A stretch of DNA of 64,000 bases. Source: Paraburkholderia polaris. Its GTDB lineage: Bacteria; Pseudomonadota; Gammaproteobacteria; Burkholderiales; Burkholderiaceae. Positions 42,118 to 51,231 of the stretch are shown here, in pieces; position 1 is the stretch's first letter, and every line of letters begins with the position of its first letter. The translations under genes were made by a program, and so were the position numbers. The notes below the pieces were generated by a model. That model was not told the origin of the DNA and did not search any database. It saw only the letters and a list, made by a program, of their open reading frames with translations. The stretch is taken from contig NZ_JABBGJ010000036.1 of the NCBI RefSeq assembly GCF_012927345.1, positions 1-64,000 on the forward strand, written 5' to 3'.

Positions 42118-42819
42118 TTACGACGATGACGTTCTGGAGTCATCGTCGGCGACGTGCAGCGACACGAGGCGCGCGAGCACGATGGCGGGATAAAGCTGTC
42201 CGATCAGTGCCTCGAGAATCGCGAAAGATCTTGCAATGTGAGCGACTGGCGTGATGTCGCCATAGCCTACCGTCGTGAGTGTCACAAAGCTGAAGTAGAT
42301 CCAGGTCGCGCGGTCGCCTTGAGCGTTCCCGCGCGCAATGCCTGCATAAGCGGCGGGTAGGTGGCTGTTGACGAGCTGGTAGGCCTCGGCCCACACGACG
42401 CCGATCAATATGTAGAGTGCGACCGCTCCGAGGATCCGGTCGAAGGTCGCACGGCCGGTGCCGAATACCTTGATGCCGACAACCACGCCAAGAATGGCCA
42501 GCGACAGAAGCGCCGTGACGTCGAGCAGGCCGGGTATCGTGTCCAGCGGGAACAGCCATGACGTGCAGCGAATCGAGATGGCTACGCCGGCGGCCAGCGC
42601 GACGACAATGTAGGCCCTGCGATGGTCCGATACCGCCGCGATGCCGCTTAGCAGGATCAACGACAGCAGTACGTCTCGCGCGGTCCGCACGTAGAGGTCG
42701 TCCGGAGCAACCGCGAACGGTACGACGAACACGTCGAGCACGAGCAGGCATAGGAGCAGCGCCATGCTGCCGATGCGCAAGGCTCCGGTGCGATCATGTC
42801 GCCGCCGCAATCTCATCAC
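42118..42819 (-). CDS. Potassium channel family protein
   Basis: A 233-aa inner-membrane protein. Four hydrophobic N-terminal helices precede a pore module: YFSFVTLTTVGYGDITPVAH contains the selectivity filter TVGYGD, flanked by helices ILGAVALYILIGVVWAEAYQ and FAILEALIGQLYPAIVLARL. There is no C-terminal RCK or cyclic-nucleotide domain. It forms a tetrameric K+ channel. It starts 48 bp after the 844-aa repeat-protein gene on the same strand and is likely the second gene of that operon. Confidence 0.92.
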   Translation of the reverse strand: MMRLRRRHDRTGALRIGSMALLLCLLVLDVFVVPFAVAPDDLYVRTARDVLLSLILLSGIAAVSDHRRAYIVVALAAGVAISIRCTSWLFPLDTIPGLLDVTALLSLAILGVVVGIKVFGTGRATFDRILGAVALYILIGVVWAEAYQLVNSHLPAAYAGIARGNAQGDRATWIYFSFVTLTTVGYGDITPVAHIARSFAILEALIGQLYPAIVLARLVSLHVADDDSRTSSS

Positions 42820-42867
42820 TGCTCCTGGTTTGCCGCAGGCCGTGCGCGCTTATAGCGAGCGCCGCCG

Positions 42868-45402
42868 CTAGCGGCGGAACCCTCCACCTCCACCGCCGCC
42901 CCGCGCGGCCATGCCGTTGCCTGCGGTGCGCCCGGCGCCTGCGGGTTGGGCGTAACGTTGGCTCTGTGCTGCGCCTCGCTGCCGGTTCTGCATTTCCTGA
43001 TTAAGATCGGCGGAGGAGGGCTGCGCGCTGGCCCGGTTGATTCCACCGGTGGCCCGTTGAGGTTGGGCGCTGGGCGTCGCCGTTGGACGTGCCTGCTGGG
43101 TGGCCTGGGTGGTTTGCTGTGGCGCCCGCACGTTATTGGGCTGGGGCGCAGCGGGGCGCGGCTGCTGATAGTTCGGGTTATTTTTCGCCGCGGTCGCCGT
43201 GTTGGTGGATTGAGTGTTTGTGGCGCGTGTCGGCTGGGTGTTCCGGGCGCTCTGCTGAGCCGCAGCCGCGTTCGCCGTGCCGGTCGTTTGCCGCGTTTGC
43301 GTGCTGGCCGGTTTTTGCGCAGCCGACTGCGACACCGATTGAGACGTCGGTTTGTTCACCGTGGACCACGAGCCGTTGTCGTATTTCTGCCAACTGCCGC
43401 CGGTGTTCTTGTAGACGTTCCCGTCTCGCCCTGCATACAGATCGCCGTTGGCGGTTTTGCCCGCAACCGCGCGGCCGTTGGCCGTGCTGCCCGCGACGGC
43501 TTTGCCGCCCGCGGAATTTTGATAGCTACCAACCGTGCCATTCGCAGTGGTGGTGTGTTGCGTCGCAGCCCACTGATTGCCCTTCGTTACGACCGAACTG
43601 CCCCATTGGCCGTACGCGTTCGATCCCTGATGGCTTGCCGCATAGGCGCCGGTATATGGGTTGTAGGCCTGTGCGACGCTCGCGCTGCCGTACCGTCCTG
43701 AGGCCGTCGCGCCGCGTGCGTAGGTGCCCGTATAAGGGTTGTACGAAGCGCCCCATCTTGCGCTGCCAGCCGGACCATAGACGCCGCCGCGTACGCCGCT
43801 CGCACCCGTATAGGGGTTATAGACCGGATAACCATAGGGCGCGGGACGCGGATAGTAAACCGGATACGGCCCGTAGCCGATGCGTACGTACGGCGGATAG
43901 TAATAGCCGTTGCCTTGCGCGACGATCGCACCGATCGCGGCGCCCGCAATGAACATGCCGAGATATCCGGCGGTATAGCTCGCCTGAACGGTGCCGCCCG
44001 GCACTACCTGTTGGGTCACGTAAGTCACGTTGTAAACAGGCGAGGCCGGCGGGATCGTATAAATCACTTGCGGCACGGAAGTGCTGGCGGCCCACGGTCC
44101 GCTGGGCGATGGCGAGTCGAACCATACACCGCGTGAGCAGAGGTAGTAGTGGTTCTGGACCTTGATGATCTTGTCCGGGGTATTGGTCGCATAAGCGAGC
44201 GGCGTGCCTTCGATCGGTGCGAACTGCGGCTCGCCGGTGTATGCCACCTTGATTTCTGCCGCCGCTGCGACAGGGTTTACCTCGACGGTCGTCGGAATCT
44301 GCGCGAGTAGCACGGCGTCGTTCGCCTCGGGCGTGCCTGGTACCGAAGCGAGTACACGCGAGGCTGGGCTATCGCGGGGAATTCTGGCGAAATCGGCGGG
44401 CAGCTGGTCGGTCGCGTAAGTCCATGGACCGCTGGGCGCGGGCGATGAAAACCAGCGGCCGGCCGTCAGATAGTAATAAGTCTTCGTCGGCGTATAGACG
44501 AATACATCGCTGTCCGTGTTTTTCGCGAATACCAGCGCGGTTCCGGGAATCGTGCTGTAGACCGGTTGGCCGTCGAAGCTGATCAGCTCGGCGGGCGTGC
44601 TGCTATAGAACACCGCCGGGGCTTTCCCGGCTCGCTTTGCCGGCGCCGGGATAAAAGGTTTCAGGTCCGCCCAGGTGGGATCGGCGGACACTTTCGTCAT
44701 CTTCGCGGGGAGCGTTTTGATTTCTGCCCAGCCCGTTTTCATGTCCGTCGACGTCATCCACGAACCGCCGGTGAACAGATAATACTGATGGGTGGCGTTG
44801 TCGACGAAGAGCGGCCAGCTCGCATTGACGACGAAGGCGATGTCCGAATCCTTGATTGGCGCCAGCACGGGATCGCCATCTACAAACAGCAGCAGCCCCG
44901 GGCCAAAGCTGACGAAAATGGCGGGCGGGTCGCTTTTGATCGCGACAGCCGGCGCCGCCTGTTTCTTGTCGATGCTGGCCACCAGCCGATCCATCGACAA
45001 CGTCAGCGACGCCTGAGGATTGAGAAATTTTCGGACTACCTGATCGAGCTTCTGGGCCGTAGCCTCGTCCGCACCGGGGAACGATGTACCCGTGATTTGC
45101 GGATTGCTTATTCGGGCGTTGCGGCTGTCGATATCGACATCGGTGTGCGCTTGCATTGTGATCACGCCCACTTGTGGCCTGCCGCCGCGCAGCGTCACGC
45201 TCACCGCCATGCGACCGGTCAACTCTCTGAAGTCCTTCCAGTCGTCGATCTGAGGCTGGTAATAGGTGAGCGTTGCATCGTCGCGGACAAGCTCACGTGG
45301 CCAGCCGGGGTCGAGTGTGGCGGCGTGGTTTGTTTGCGCCGCCGCTAACGTGAGCGCTAGCGCCAGTGTCAACGTTCGCAGGTGTGGTTTGAAGGTCGAC
45401 AT
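42868..45402 (-). CDS. Large exported repeat protein (844 aa)
   Basis: Signal peptide MSTFKPHLRTLTLALALTLA A. Residues about 25-480 hold repeated units around a 'G-x-W-F/M-x-S-P-x-P-S-G-P-W' theme (AGRWFSSPAPSGPW, RGVWFDSPSPSGPW, GGSWMTSTDMKTGW). A hydrophobic zipper (AGYLGMFIAGAAIGAIVAQG) follows, then YNPYTG and TANG repeats (about 530-700) and a Gln/Ala/Thr/Asn-rich tail ending GGGGGGGFRR. Start ATG 45402 follows GAGGAG by 6 bases. It shares a divergent promoter and palindrome B with the DUF4239 gene and is followed by a K+ channel. Likely a periplasmic or surface structural protein; function unknown. Confidence 0.8.
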   Translation of the reverse strand: MSTFKPHLRTLTLALALTLAAAQTNHAATLDPGWPRELVRDDATLTYYQPQIDDWKDFRELTGRMAVSVTLRGGRPQVGVITMQAHTDVDIDSRNARISNPQITGTSFPGADEATAQKLDQVVRKFLNPQASLTLSMDRLVASIDKKQAAPAVAIKSDPPAIFVSFGPGLLLFVDGDPVLAPIKDSDIAFVVNASWPLFVDNATHQYYLFTGGSWMTSTDMKTGWAEIKTLPAKMTKVSADPTWADLKPFIPAPAKRAGKAPAVFYSSTPAELISFDGQPVYSTIPGTALVFAKNTDSDVFVYTPTKTYYYLTAGRWFSSPAPSGPWTYATDQLPADFARIPRDSPASRVLASVPGTPEANDAVLLAQIPTTVEVNPVAAAAEIKVAYTGEPQFAPIEGTPLAYATNTPDKIIKVQNHYYLCSRGVWFDSPSPSGPWAASTSVPQVIYTIPPASPVYNVTYVTQQVVPGGTVQASYTAGYLGMFIAGAAIGAIVAQGNGYYYPPYVRIGYGPYPVYYPRPAPYGYPVYNPYTGASGVRGGVYGPAGSARWGASYNPYTGTYARGATASGRYGSASVAQAYNPYTGAYAASHQGSNAYGQWGSSVVTKGNQWAATQHTTTANGTVGSYQNSAGGKAVAGSTANGRAVAGKTANGDLYAGRDGNVYKNTGGSWQKYDNGSWSTVNKPTSQSVSQSAAQKPASTQTRQTTGTANAAAAQQSARNTQPTRATNTQSTNTATAAKNNPNYQQPRPAAPQPNNVRAPQQTTQATQQARPTATPSAQPQRATGGINRASAQPSSADLNQEMQNRQRGAAQSQRYAQPAGAGRTAGNGMAARGGGGGGGFRR

Positions 45403-45550
45403 GCTTTGCTCCTCGCCGGACAAAGGCGCTTGCGCCGTGCGATCGCAGCCGGGGACGGAGAACGAAATCGCAGTCACGGATCAGGCTTCTGCCTGTTGGG
45501 TTGTTTTTGCCCACCGAAGGCAGCTAAAACCATAAGTGCGCAGCGATGCG

Positions 45551-45580
45551 TGTGCAATTGGACCTTGGTCCAATTGCACA
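45551..45580. promoter_or_regulatory. Palindrome site B in the divergent promoter (perfect 14-bp arms)
   Basis: TGTGCAATTGGACC and GGTCCAATTGCACA are perfect inverted copies around a TT centre. This is the best copy of the six. Its centre is 163.5 bp from the start of the 844-aa gene and 78.5 bp from the DUF4239 gene. The first distance equals that of site A to its gene. Confidence 0.88.
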
Positions 45581-45643
45581 CTGCAGTGCGGCGAGCAAGA
45601 TGTCGAATCGCTACGTGCGTGACCAGAGACGGAGGACTGCAGG

Positions 45644-46405
45644 GTGAACCATCTCTTCGACGCGGCAATCGTATTCGCATGCGTTTTCGGCAGTGCGCTG
45701 CTCGGTTCGTATCTGCGCCGTGTGCTGCCACAGCACCATCTCAGCGATGAATCCACCGGTGTCGTCAAACTGGCGACCGGTCTCGTCGCAACCATGGCCG
45801 CCCTGGTGCTGGGCCTGCTGATTTCGTCGGCAAAAGGCTCTTTCGACACCATGAATACGGAGCTTTTGCATAGTGCTGCCGCTATCGTTCGCCTTGATCG
45901 CGTGTTGGCTCACTATGGTCCGGAGACGCAGGAGATTCGCAGCACGCTTAAACGCACAACCGAGGCCTCGGTCGCGGCGATGTCTTCCGGCGATCCTGCT
46001 CAATTGGCCAAACTGAGCAGCCCCGAAGCGGTTGCCCGCGGCGAAGCACTCCAGCGTCAAGTGGAGGAACTCTCGCCGCACACCGACCTCCAGCGTCAAT
46101 TGCAGGCGCGGGCCCTGCAAATCGTCGACGATGTACTCGCCACGCGGTGGCTCGCGCTTCTTCAGCAAAGCGGCTCGATTCCCGTGCCGTTGCTGGTGGT
46201 CCTGGTGTCGTGGCTGGCGATCCTCTTCGGCACGTTCGGCCTGTTCGCGCCCCGCAACGGCACGACGATGACAGCGCTCGTGATGTGTGCGCTATCGACT
46301 TCCGGTGCGATCTTCCTGATCATGGAAATGAATACGCCACTCGGCGGAATAGTCAAAATATCCTTCGCACCGATGCGCGCGGCGCTCGATATTCTCGGGC
46401 ATTAG
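45644..46405 (+). CDS. DUF4239 / bestrophin-like membrane protein
   Basis: A 253-aa protein. Two N-terminal helices (AAIVFACVFGSALLGSYL; LATGLVATMAALVLGLLISS) are followed by a long polar helical region and two C-terminal helices (VPLLVVLVSWLAILFGTFGL; LVMCALSTSGAIFLIMEMN). The motif VKLATGLVATMAALVLGLL is typical of the bestrophin-like DUF4239 family, predicted to be channels or channel-like. It starts at GTG 45644 with GGAGG 14 bases upstream. It is divergent from the 844-aa gene across palindrome B. Confidence 0.82.
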   Translation: MNHLFDAAIVFACVFGSALLGSYLRRVLPQHHLSDESTGVVKLATGLVATMAALVLGLLISSAKGSFDTMNTELLHSAAAIVRLDRVLAHYGPETQEIRSTLKRTTEASVAAMSSGDPAQLAKLSSPEAVARGEALQRQVEELSPHTDLQRQLQARALQIVDDVLATRWLALLQQSGSIPVPLLVVLVSWLAILFGTFGLFAPRNGTTMTALVMCALSTSGAIFLIMEMNTPLGGIVKISFAPMRAALDILGH

Positions 46406-46462
46406 GCATTAGGCATTAGGTACTAAGCCCTAGGAATTAGTCATTAGGCTTTAGGCATTAAG
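46400..46462. repeat. Degenerate ATTAGGC heptamer repeat
   Basis: From the end of the DUF4239 gene, ATTAGGC and close variants recur seven to eight times, and the TAG or TAA stop codons repeat with them. It ends before the convergent OM transporter-like gene. It may be slippage-derived and could serve as a loose stop array; no terminator shape is evident. Confidence 0.65.
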
Positions 46463-46512
46463 CACGGCGCTTCGCGCGAATCTGCTGCACAGGCTGCATG
46501 GCCCGATAGGGT

Positions 46513-47469
46513 TCAACGATTGAACCAGCGGTATTGAAGTGCGATCGAGATCGTCTGGAAATTACCGCCTACACGCGTCACCAGGCCACGCGACCATGCG
46601 AGCTTGGCGGACCATTTCGCAGCCAGTGGAACGGACAGCGTGACACCGTATCGCGCACTGAGTTGATAGTCCTGATCCTCGACACCGTTGACGCGGGTGC
46701 GTCCGCCCGTAAAGTACGTCACATCCGCGGCGAGCCATAGTCCGGGGCGCCAGGTGTAGCCCCCGTGCCATTGGAAGGTCGGCATCGGATCCTGGCTGCG
46801 CCGATGACCGCCGAAAAAATCGTCGTTGTCGGTAAAGAGCCACACGCCTGCCGCTGCGTCCATGAACCAGTTGCCGAATGGTTGGGAGAGCCCGACCTCA
46901 GGTTTGAACGACCAGCGGTTGGCGCCGATATTGATGAGACGGGCGGGCACGTACTGGCCCGTCGGCGCCACCATGCTCAGGCTGACGCCGAGGATCGTGC
47001 TGGGTGTGCGTCGCACGAATTCTTCCGGGGAGAGCGCCGGATCGCCGAGCAGGTTCGCCGCGACCCTGAAGTGCATATCGCCGAGACCTGAGCGGTATTG
47101 CTGCTGATAAATACCCTTCACGTCGCCATTCACATCCGCGTTCGCATAGGGCGCCGATACCGCGACACTCACGGTATGTCCCGCGACGCCGAAACTGTGC
47201 GAATACCCGAGCGTAAAGACGTTGATATGCGCCTGCACGTTGGTGATCGGCAACGACGGATCGAACGACACGTCGCCGCTCGATCGCGCGTAGTCGAACA
47301 CCACGAAATTGGTGCCCACCGGCACGGCAGAATAGGCGCGTGGCTCCATCTCCTGCGCCTGAGTCGGAGGTGCGCACATCGAATACAGCAGCGCGGCGCC
47401 GAGCCACGCGAGTCGACGGCGCCGTGGCTGCGGGACGGTGCGGCTCGAATCGGTCGATGCATGCGGCAT
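46513..47469 (-). CDS. Outer-membrane transporter-like protein (MetA/phenol-degradation family)
   Basis: About 318 aa. After a hydrophobic signal (WLGAALLYSMCAPPTQAQ) the protein is beta-rich: FVVFDYARSSGDVSFDPSLP, NVFTLGYSHSFGVAGHTVSV, RWSFKPEVGLSQPFGNWFMD and the C-terminal ISIALQYRWFNR. This pattern is the MetA-pathway/transporter barrel family. I choose ATG 47469; a start at 47601 would place palindrome C inside the coding sequence. Its role may be uptake of hydrophobic compounds or an envelope barrel of unknown cargo. Confidence 0.78.
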   Translation of the reverse strand: MPHASTDSSRTVPQPRRRRLAWLGAALLYSMCAPPTQAQEMEPRAYSAVPVGTNFVVFDYARSSGDVSFDPSLPITNVQAHINVFTLGYSHSFGVAGHTVSVAVSAPYANADVNGDVKGIYQQQYRSGLGDMHFRVAANLLGDPALSPEEFVRRTPSTILGVSLSMVAPTGQYVPARLINIGANRWSFKPEVGLSQPFGNWFMDAAAGVWLFTDNDDFFGGHRRSQDPMPTFQWHGGYTWRPGLWLAADVTYFTGGRTRVNGVEDQDYQLSARYGVTLSVPLAAKWSAKLAWSRGLVTRVGGNFQTISIALQYRWFNR

Positions 47470-47597
47470 TGCGGTCAAGTCCACTTCACTCGTTACCTGA
47501 TGTGCCCGGCGATACGTCGCGAGCCTGGCGCGCAAGCGTTGAGCCAACGCCCCCGCTGCGGAACCGTCTCCATGAGGCGGCTGAAATGCCACTGCTC

Positions 47598-47620
47598 GCA
47601 ATAGGACTAAAGTCCAATAG
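47598..47620. promoter_or_regulatory. Palindrome site C between OM transporter and small exported gene
   Basis: ATAGGACT-AA-AGTCCAAT is a variant of the palindrome seen at sites A and B. Outer GCTCGC and GCGAGC arms extend the symmetry to 47594-47630. The centre is 140.5 bp from the minus-strand start and 89.5 bp from the plus-strand start at 47699. Confidence 0.65.
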
Positions 47621-47698
47621 GCATGCGAGCGGATGCGGCTAATCTGGAAGATGTGGCCCGCACAGCCGTGCCCGTGCCTGCTGCCTCAGGAGACGACC

Positions 47699-47983
47699 AT
47701 GAAAGTGTTGCTCGTGTTGATAGCCTTTGCGCTGTCTTCCAGCGTATTTGCAGAGTGCACCACTAACGCGCGAGGTATGACTGAATGCAACAATGGGCAA
47801 GCGGCCGGCGGCTACAACCCGAACACCGGCAACGCATGGAAGGCGCAAAAGAATCAGAACGGTGTCACGACCACAACGACGAGCAAAGGCGGAGAGGCCA
47901 AGACCAAAAACGGTAAGGGTGTATATAAGAGTCCGAGCGGAAAGACCTGCTATCGCACGGCCAATGGTCAGGGTTGCAATTGA
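47699..47983 (+). CDS. Small exported protein with YNPxTG/TANG module
   Basis: A 94-aa protein. The signal peptide is MKVLLVLIAFALSSSVFA. The mature part has four Cys (ECTT, TECNN, KTCYR, GQGCN), which could form two disulfides. It contains GGYNPNTGNAWKAQKNQNG, echoing the YNPYTG repeats of the 844-aa protein, and YRTANGQG, echoing its TANG repeats. The ATG at 47699 follows AGGAGACG. It looks like a stand-alone copy of a module in the same regulon. Confidence 0.75.
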   Translation: MKVLLVLIAFALSSSVFAECTTNARGMTECNNGQAAGGYNPNTGNAWKAQKNQNGVTTTTTSKGGEAKTKNGKGVYKSPSGKTCYRTANGQGCN

Positions 47984-48012
47984 AGAGGTTTGAGCCTGTT
48001 TCTGATCGCCCG

Positions 48013-49161
48013 CTAGCCGGTCAGGTCGTAGACGTTAACGCCATTGCCCAGATCCGTCGCTTCCCGCCAGCGTGGATCTGAGAGCGACTTGTGTGCATCC
48101 CGGTATCCGAAGTCCCACAGTTCCATGACAGTGGCGCGTGAGAACTCGTAGTCCTTGAAGTTCGACGAACGTGTGTTATGCCGGTTGATGAAATGGACAA
48201 GAGCAACCGCGCCCCGCGTGCTGATCGCGTCGAGCTTCTGTACGTCAGGGTCGGTCTGGAAAGAATCGGGCAATTTGTCAAGCACGCGGCGCAGCGAATT
48301 GCGAAGTGCCTCGATCTCACTGATTCGCGTGGTATTGAAACGTGTCTTGCTGGCATATTGAATGTCCTTGCAACGCTCCTGCACGTCGCTGACGTTGGTA
48401 GGCAATGCCCCGGCGCCGCTAAATACGTCCACCTGCAGAATCAATGCACTCATTCTGAAGTCTTCGTCGAGCACGTACCAAAGCGGGGAGTTACACGCGA
48501 TACCGCCGTCCCAATACCATTGGCCGGCTATCTGCACTGCGGGAAAACCCGGGGGCAGCGCGCCGCTTGCCATGACATGCTCGGGACCAATCTCGGTTTT
48601 AGTATTGTCGAAATAGACTGAGTTACCGCTCTGCACGTTGACCGCGCCGAGAGATAGGCGCACTGCATGCTGGTTGATCAATTCGAAGTCGACCAGTTCT
48701 TTAAGCGTCTGCCTGAGCGGATACGTGTCATACAGGCTGAGCGTTTCGATACTTGCCTGCGGCGCTGCAAACGGCCCCGTCGCGCGTGGTGTAAAAAAAC
48801 CGGGCACGCCAAAGGCAACACTGGATGCCGCGCTCATGAAGTTCAGGAGCGGGCGCATGGGATCGAGCGATAGCGGTGGCATGAAAGGGGCGTGGGCCGA
48901 TATGCGCTGCCAGAACTCGCGCAGGCGCTCCACACGTCGCTGCGCTGGATTCCCGGCGATCAGCGCGGCGTTGATCGCGCCAATCGACACGCCGGCAATC
49001 CAGTCGGGCGCAATTTCCGCTTCCGCGAGACCGGCGTAAACACCGGCCTGGTAAGCGCCGAGTGCGCCGCCGCCCTGTAAGACCATGACGGTGTGGTCGA
49101 ATTTTCCCCAACTCGAGTGAGTGTCAGGATGGTTCGCTTCGCGTTCCTTGCGCATGAGCAT
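48013..49161 (-). CDS. Patatin-like phospholipase (DUF3734-type C-terminus)
   Basis: A 382-aa protein. The oxyanion loop is LQGGGALGAYQAGVYAGL (about 28-45) and the nucleophile elbow is GVSIGAI, with Ser in GxSxG (about 60). The dyad Asp lies in YWDGGIACNSPLWYVL. The C-terminal SSNFKDYEFSRATVMELWDF resembles DUF3734. There is no signal peptide, so it is cytosolic or a non-classically exported lipase. It probably hydrolyses phospholipids. Palindrome D lies upstream, centred 213.5 bp before its ATG. Confidence 0.9.
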   Translation of the reverse strand: MLMRKEREANHPDTHSSWGKFDHTVMVLQGGGALGAYQAGVYAGLAEAEIAPDWIAGVSIGAINAALIAGNPAQRRVERLREFWQRISAHAPFMPPLSLDPMRPLLNFMSAASSVAFGVPGFFTPRATGPFAAPQASIETLSLYDTYPLRQTLKELVDFELINQHAVRLSLGAVNVQSGNSVYFDNTKTEIGPEHVMASGALPPGFPAVQIAGQWYWDGGIACNSPLWYVLDEDFRMSALILQVDVFSGAGALPTNVSDVQERCKDIQYASKTRFNTTRISEIEALRNSLRRVLDKLPDSFQTDPDVQKLDAISTRGAVALVHFINRHNTRSSNFKDYEFSRATVMELWDFGYRDAHKSLSDPRWREATDLGNGVNVYDLTG

Positions 49162-49669
49162 CTCGCAATCGGATAAACGATTGTGCTGGCGACCTCAGCA
49201 GAACGTCCAGAACCGACGGTTGCCGCGGCAATGTTGTGTGAGGTATTGCGCTGTTGCCGAATGCTGTCCGGCGCGTTTGCGCACGGGGCCTCGCGTCTGT
49301 CACGCATGCTCAAGAAACGCAAACCGTCAGGTAATCAAATTTATCGTCAGTGAAGCACGTGGACAATTGGACTTTGGTCCCATTCGCTGGTGAACCGAAA
49401 TACGTGTAAAGGAAATGCCTGAATTCCAGTTTACATGTTCAACTGTCCGTACTACGATTCATTTTGCCGGTTGGGAACGCTTCCAGGCTGTAACCGTTAC
49501 CGGTGCGCTCGTTTCGATGCATCCACATGCAGAGCGTGTCTTCGTTAGTTCGTTAACTTTCTAATGAGACGATGAGCCTGCTGTTCAAGAGGCATAGTCT
49601 CGCGCCGATGTTCAGTACGACTTTTGGCAGCCAATCTCGCGGTGCCGAATCTTGAGAGGCCATTCGGTC
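49162..49669. other. 508-bp divergent gap between patatin and histidine kinase
   Basis: It contains palindrome D at 49363-49384. The rest shows no coding frame. The stretch from 49385 to 49600 is AT-richer and should hold the kinase promoter. Confidence 0.55.
49363..49384. promoter_or_regulatory. Palindrome site D between patatin and histidine kinase
   Basis: CAATTGGACT-TT-GGTCCCATT, with two positions off the perfect form. It sits in the 508-bp divergent gap, so it could act on either gene. Confidence 0.68.
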
Positions 49670-51226
49670 ATGAGCATCGTCATGCCTGTTATTGTCGTTT
49701 TTCAAGCAGCGATCATTCTAGGATTGCTGGTGTTCCGATTGCGCCACCGCGTATCCGCGCTGTTCAGCAGTGTTAATCCGCCAATTGGCCGAGCGAATTA
49801 TCGCGAGTGGGGGATGTCTGGTGGACGCGCGGCGAATGCGGCACTGCTCGAATTGGCGGATAAAGCGGGTCTGCAAGAATCCTTAAATCAACCTTGTCAA
49901 GCGGAGCGTCTGCGTCCCGCGCATCTTTCCACCCCTCCCAAGGTTGCCGGCGCGCCAGACAGCGGTCTACCGGCGGCGCGCGTGAGACGGCGTTTTACGG
50001 ATCGGCTCCGCACGATGGCGTCCGCGAGAATCGCGCGTAGGAAAACGTACGACGGCGCCGGGCGAGCGGTGCTCGCACACGATTCACCCACGGATGCCGA
50101 CGAACACGAACAGGTGAGCGGTGAGCGCTATTTTCGTGAAGCACTGGCATTATTGCCGCTGGCGATTCTAATACTCGACGAGCGCGGCGTGATGGCAATG
50201 GTCAATCCGCAAGCGCAACGGCTCTTCGGCTACGAGCACGAGGAGTTGATCGGCAAGCCGGTGGAACTGCTGGTTCATGCGCTGCATTTCGACAGTCACA
50301 CGCCGCGTTGGGACGACCCCGTAGCCATGCAGCAAGCGCGCGGCTTCTTGCCGCTGGATGATCTGCGCGCACGCCGTAAGGACGGCACGGAGTTTCGTGC
50401 TGAAGTCGACCTGAGTGCATTTCGCTTCGACGGTGAACACGTCACGCTCGCATTCGTCATCGACAAAACGGAGCGGTATGAGTTGCTGCGCCAGCGTCAG
50501 GATCTTGCGCATCTGACGCGCGTATCGACAATGGGGCAACTGGCTTCCTCGCTGGCGCATGAGTTGAATCAGCCGCTTACCGCGATACTCAGCAACGTGC
50601 AGGCTGCGCAGCGTTTCATGACTGCCGATCCGATCGACCTGGCCGAATTGCGCGACATTCTGAACGACATCGTCCAGGACGATTACCGGGCCAGCGAGGT
50701 GATCCGTCGCATTCGCGCAGTCGTCAAGAAGGGCGATCTCGATGTGATTCCTCTCGACCTCGCCAGCGTGGTGCGCGATGTGGTGGCGCTGGTGCACAGC
50801 GATGCGATCGTGCGCGGCACGCGCGTGACACTCGATATCGACGCGGCATTGCCGCCCGTGCGCGGCGACCGGGTTCAATTGCAGCAGGTCATGCTGAATT
50901 TGTTGCTGAATGCGTTCGACGCAATGAACGAAGTACCACCCGTCGACCGTATGGTGTGTGTTACGTTGAAACCGGCGGACCGAGGCATGGTATTGATCGC
51001 TGTTCGCGATCGGGGCCATGGATTGACCGCCGATAAGCTGGACAAGATATTCAAGCCGTTTTTTACATCAAAACCCCAAGGGCTCGGTTTGGGATTGTCG
51101 ATCAGCCGTTCCATCATCGACATGCACCGCGGGCGACTATGGGCCGAAAACAACAACGATCGAGGCGCGACATTCTACGTGGCATTGCCGTCCGGCGATG
51201 CGACGCCGGAGGATAAGTCGCGATAA
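49670..51226 (+). CDS. PAS-domain sensor histidine kinase (FixL-like)
   Basis: A 518-aa protein. An N-terminal helix (IVMPVIVVFQAAIILGLLVF) is followed by a basic linker and a PAS domain at about 145-270 (LPLAILILDERGVMAMVNPQ; ELIGKPVELLVHALHF). The HisKA dimer has the phospho-acceptor H297 in LAHELNQPLTAIL. The HATPase domain has N-box NLLLNAFDAMN and G-boxes DRGHGLTADKLDK and GLGLGLSISRS. The ATG at 49670 is used; a TTG 18 bases upstream is weaker. It is followed after 5 bases by its response regulator. Confidence 0.92.
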   Translation: MSIVMPVIVVFQAAIILGLLVFRLRHRVSALFSSVNPPIGRANYREWGMSGGRAANAALLELADKAGLQESLNQPCQAERLRPAHLSTPPKVAGAPDSGLPAARVRRRFTDRLRTMASARIARRKTYDGAGRAVLAHDSPTDADEHEQVSGERYFREALALLPLAILILDERGVMAMVNPQAQRLFGYEHEELIGKPVELLVHALHFDSHTPRWDDPVAMQQARGFLPLDDLRARRKDGTEFRAEVDLSAFRFDGEHVTLAFVIDKTERYELLRQRQDLAHLTRVSTMGQLASSLAHELNQPLTAILSNVQAAQRFMTADPIDLAELRDILNDIVQDDYRASEVIRRIRAVVKKGDLDVIPLDLASVVRDVVALVHSDAIVRGTRVTLDIDAALPPVRGDRVQLQQVMLNLLLNAFDAMNEVPPVDRMVCVTLKPADRGMVLIAVRDRGHGLTADKLDKIFKPFFTSKPQGLGLGLSISRSIIDMHRGRLWAENNNDRGATFYVALPSGDATPEDKSR

Positions 51227-51231
51227 AGGCC

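Noticed and set aside
46400..46462. Telomere-like or CRISPR-like array
   Set aside because: Degenerate heptamer with no spacers in a circular-genome context; simple slippage repeat.
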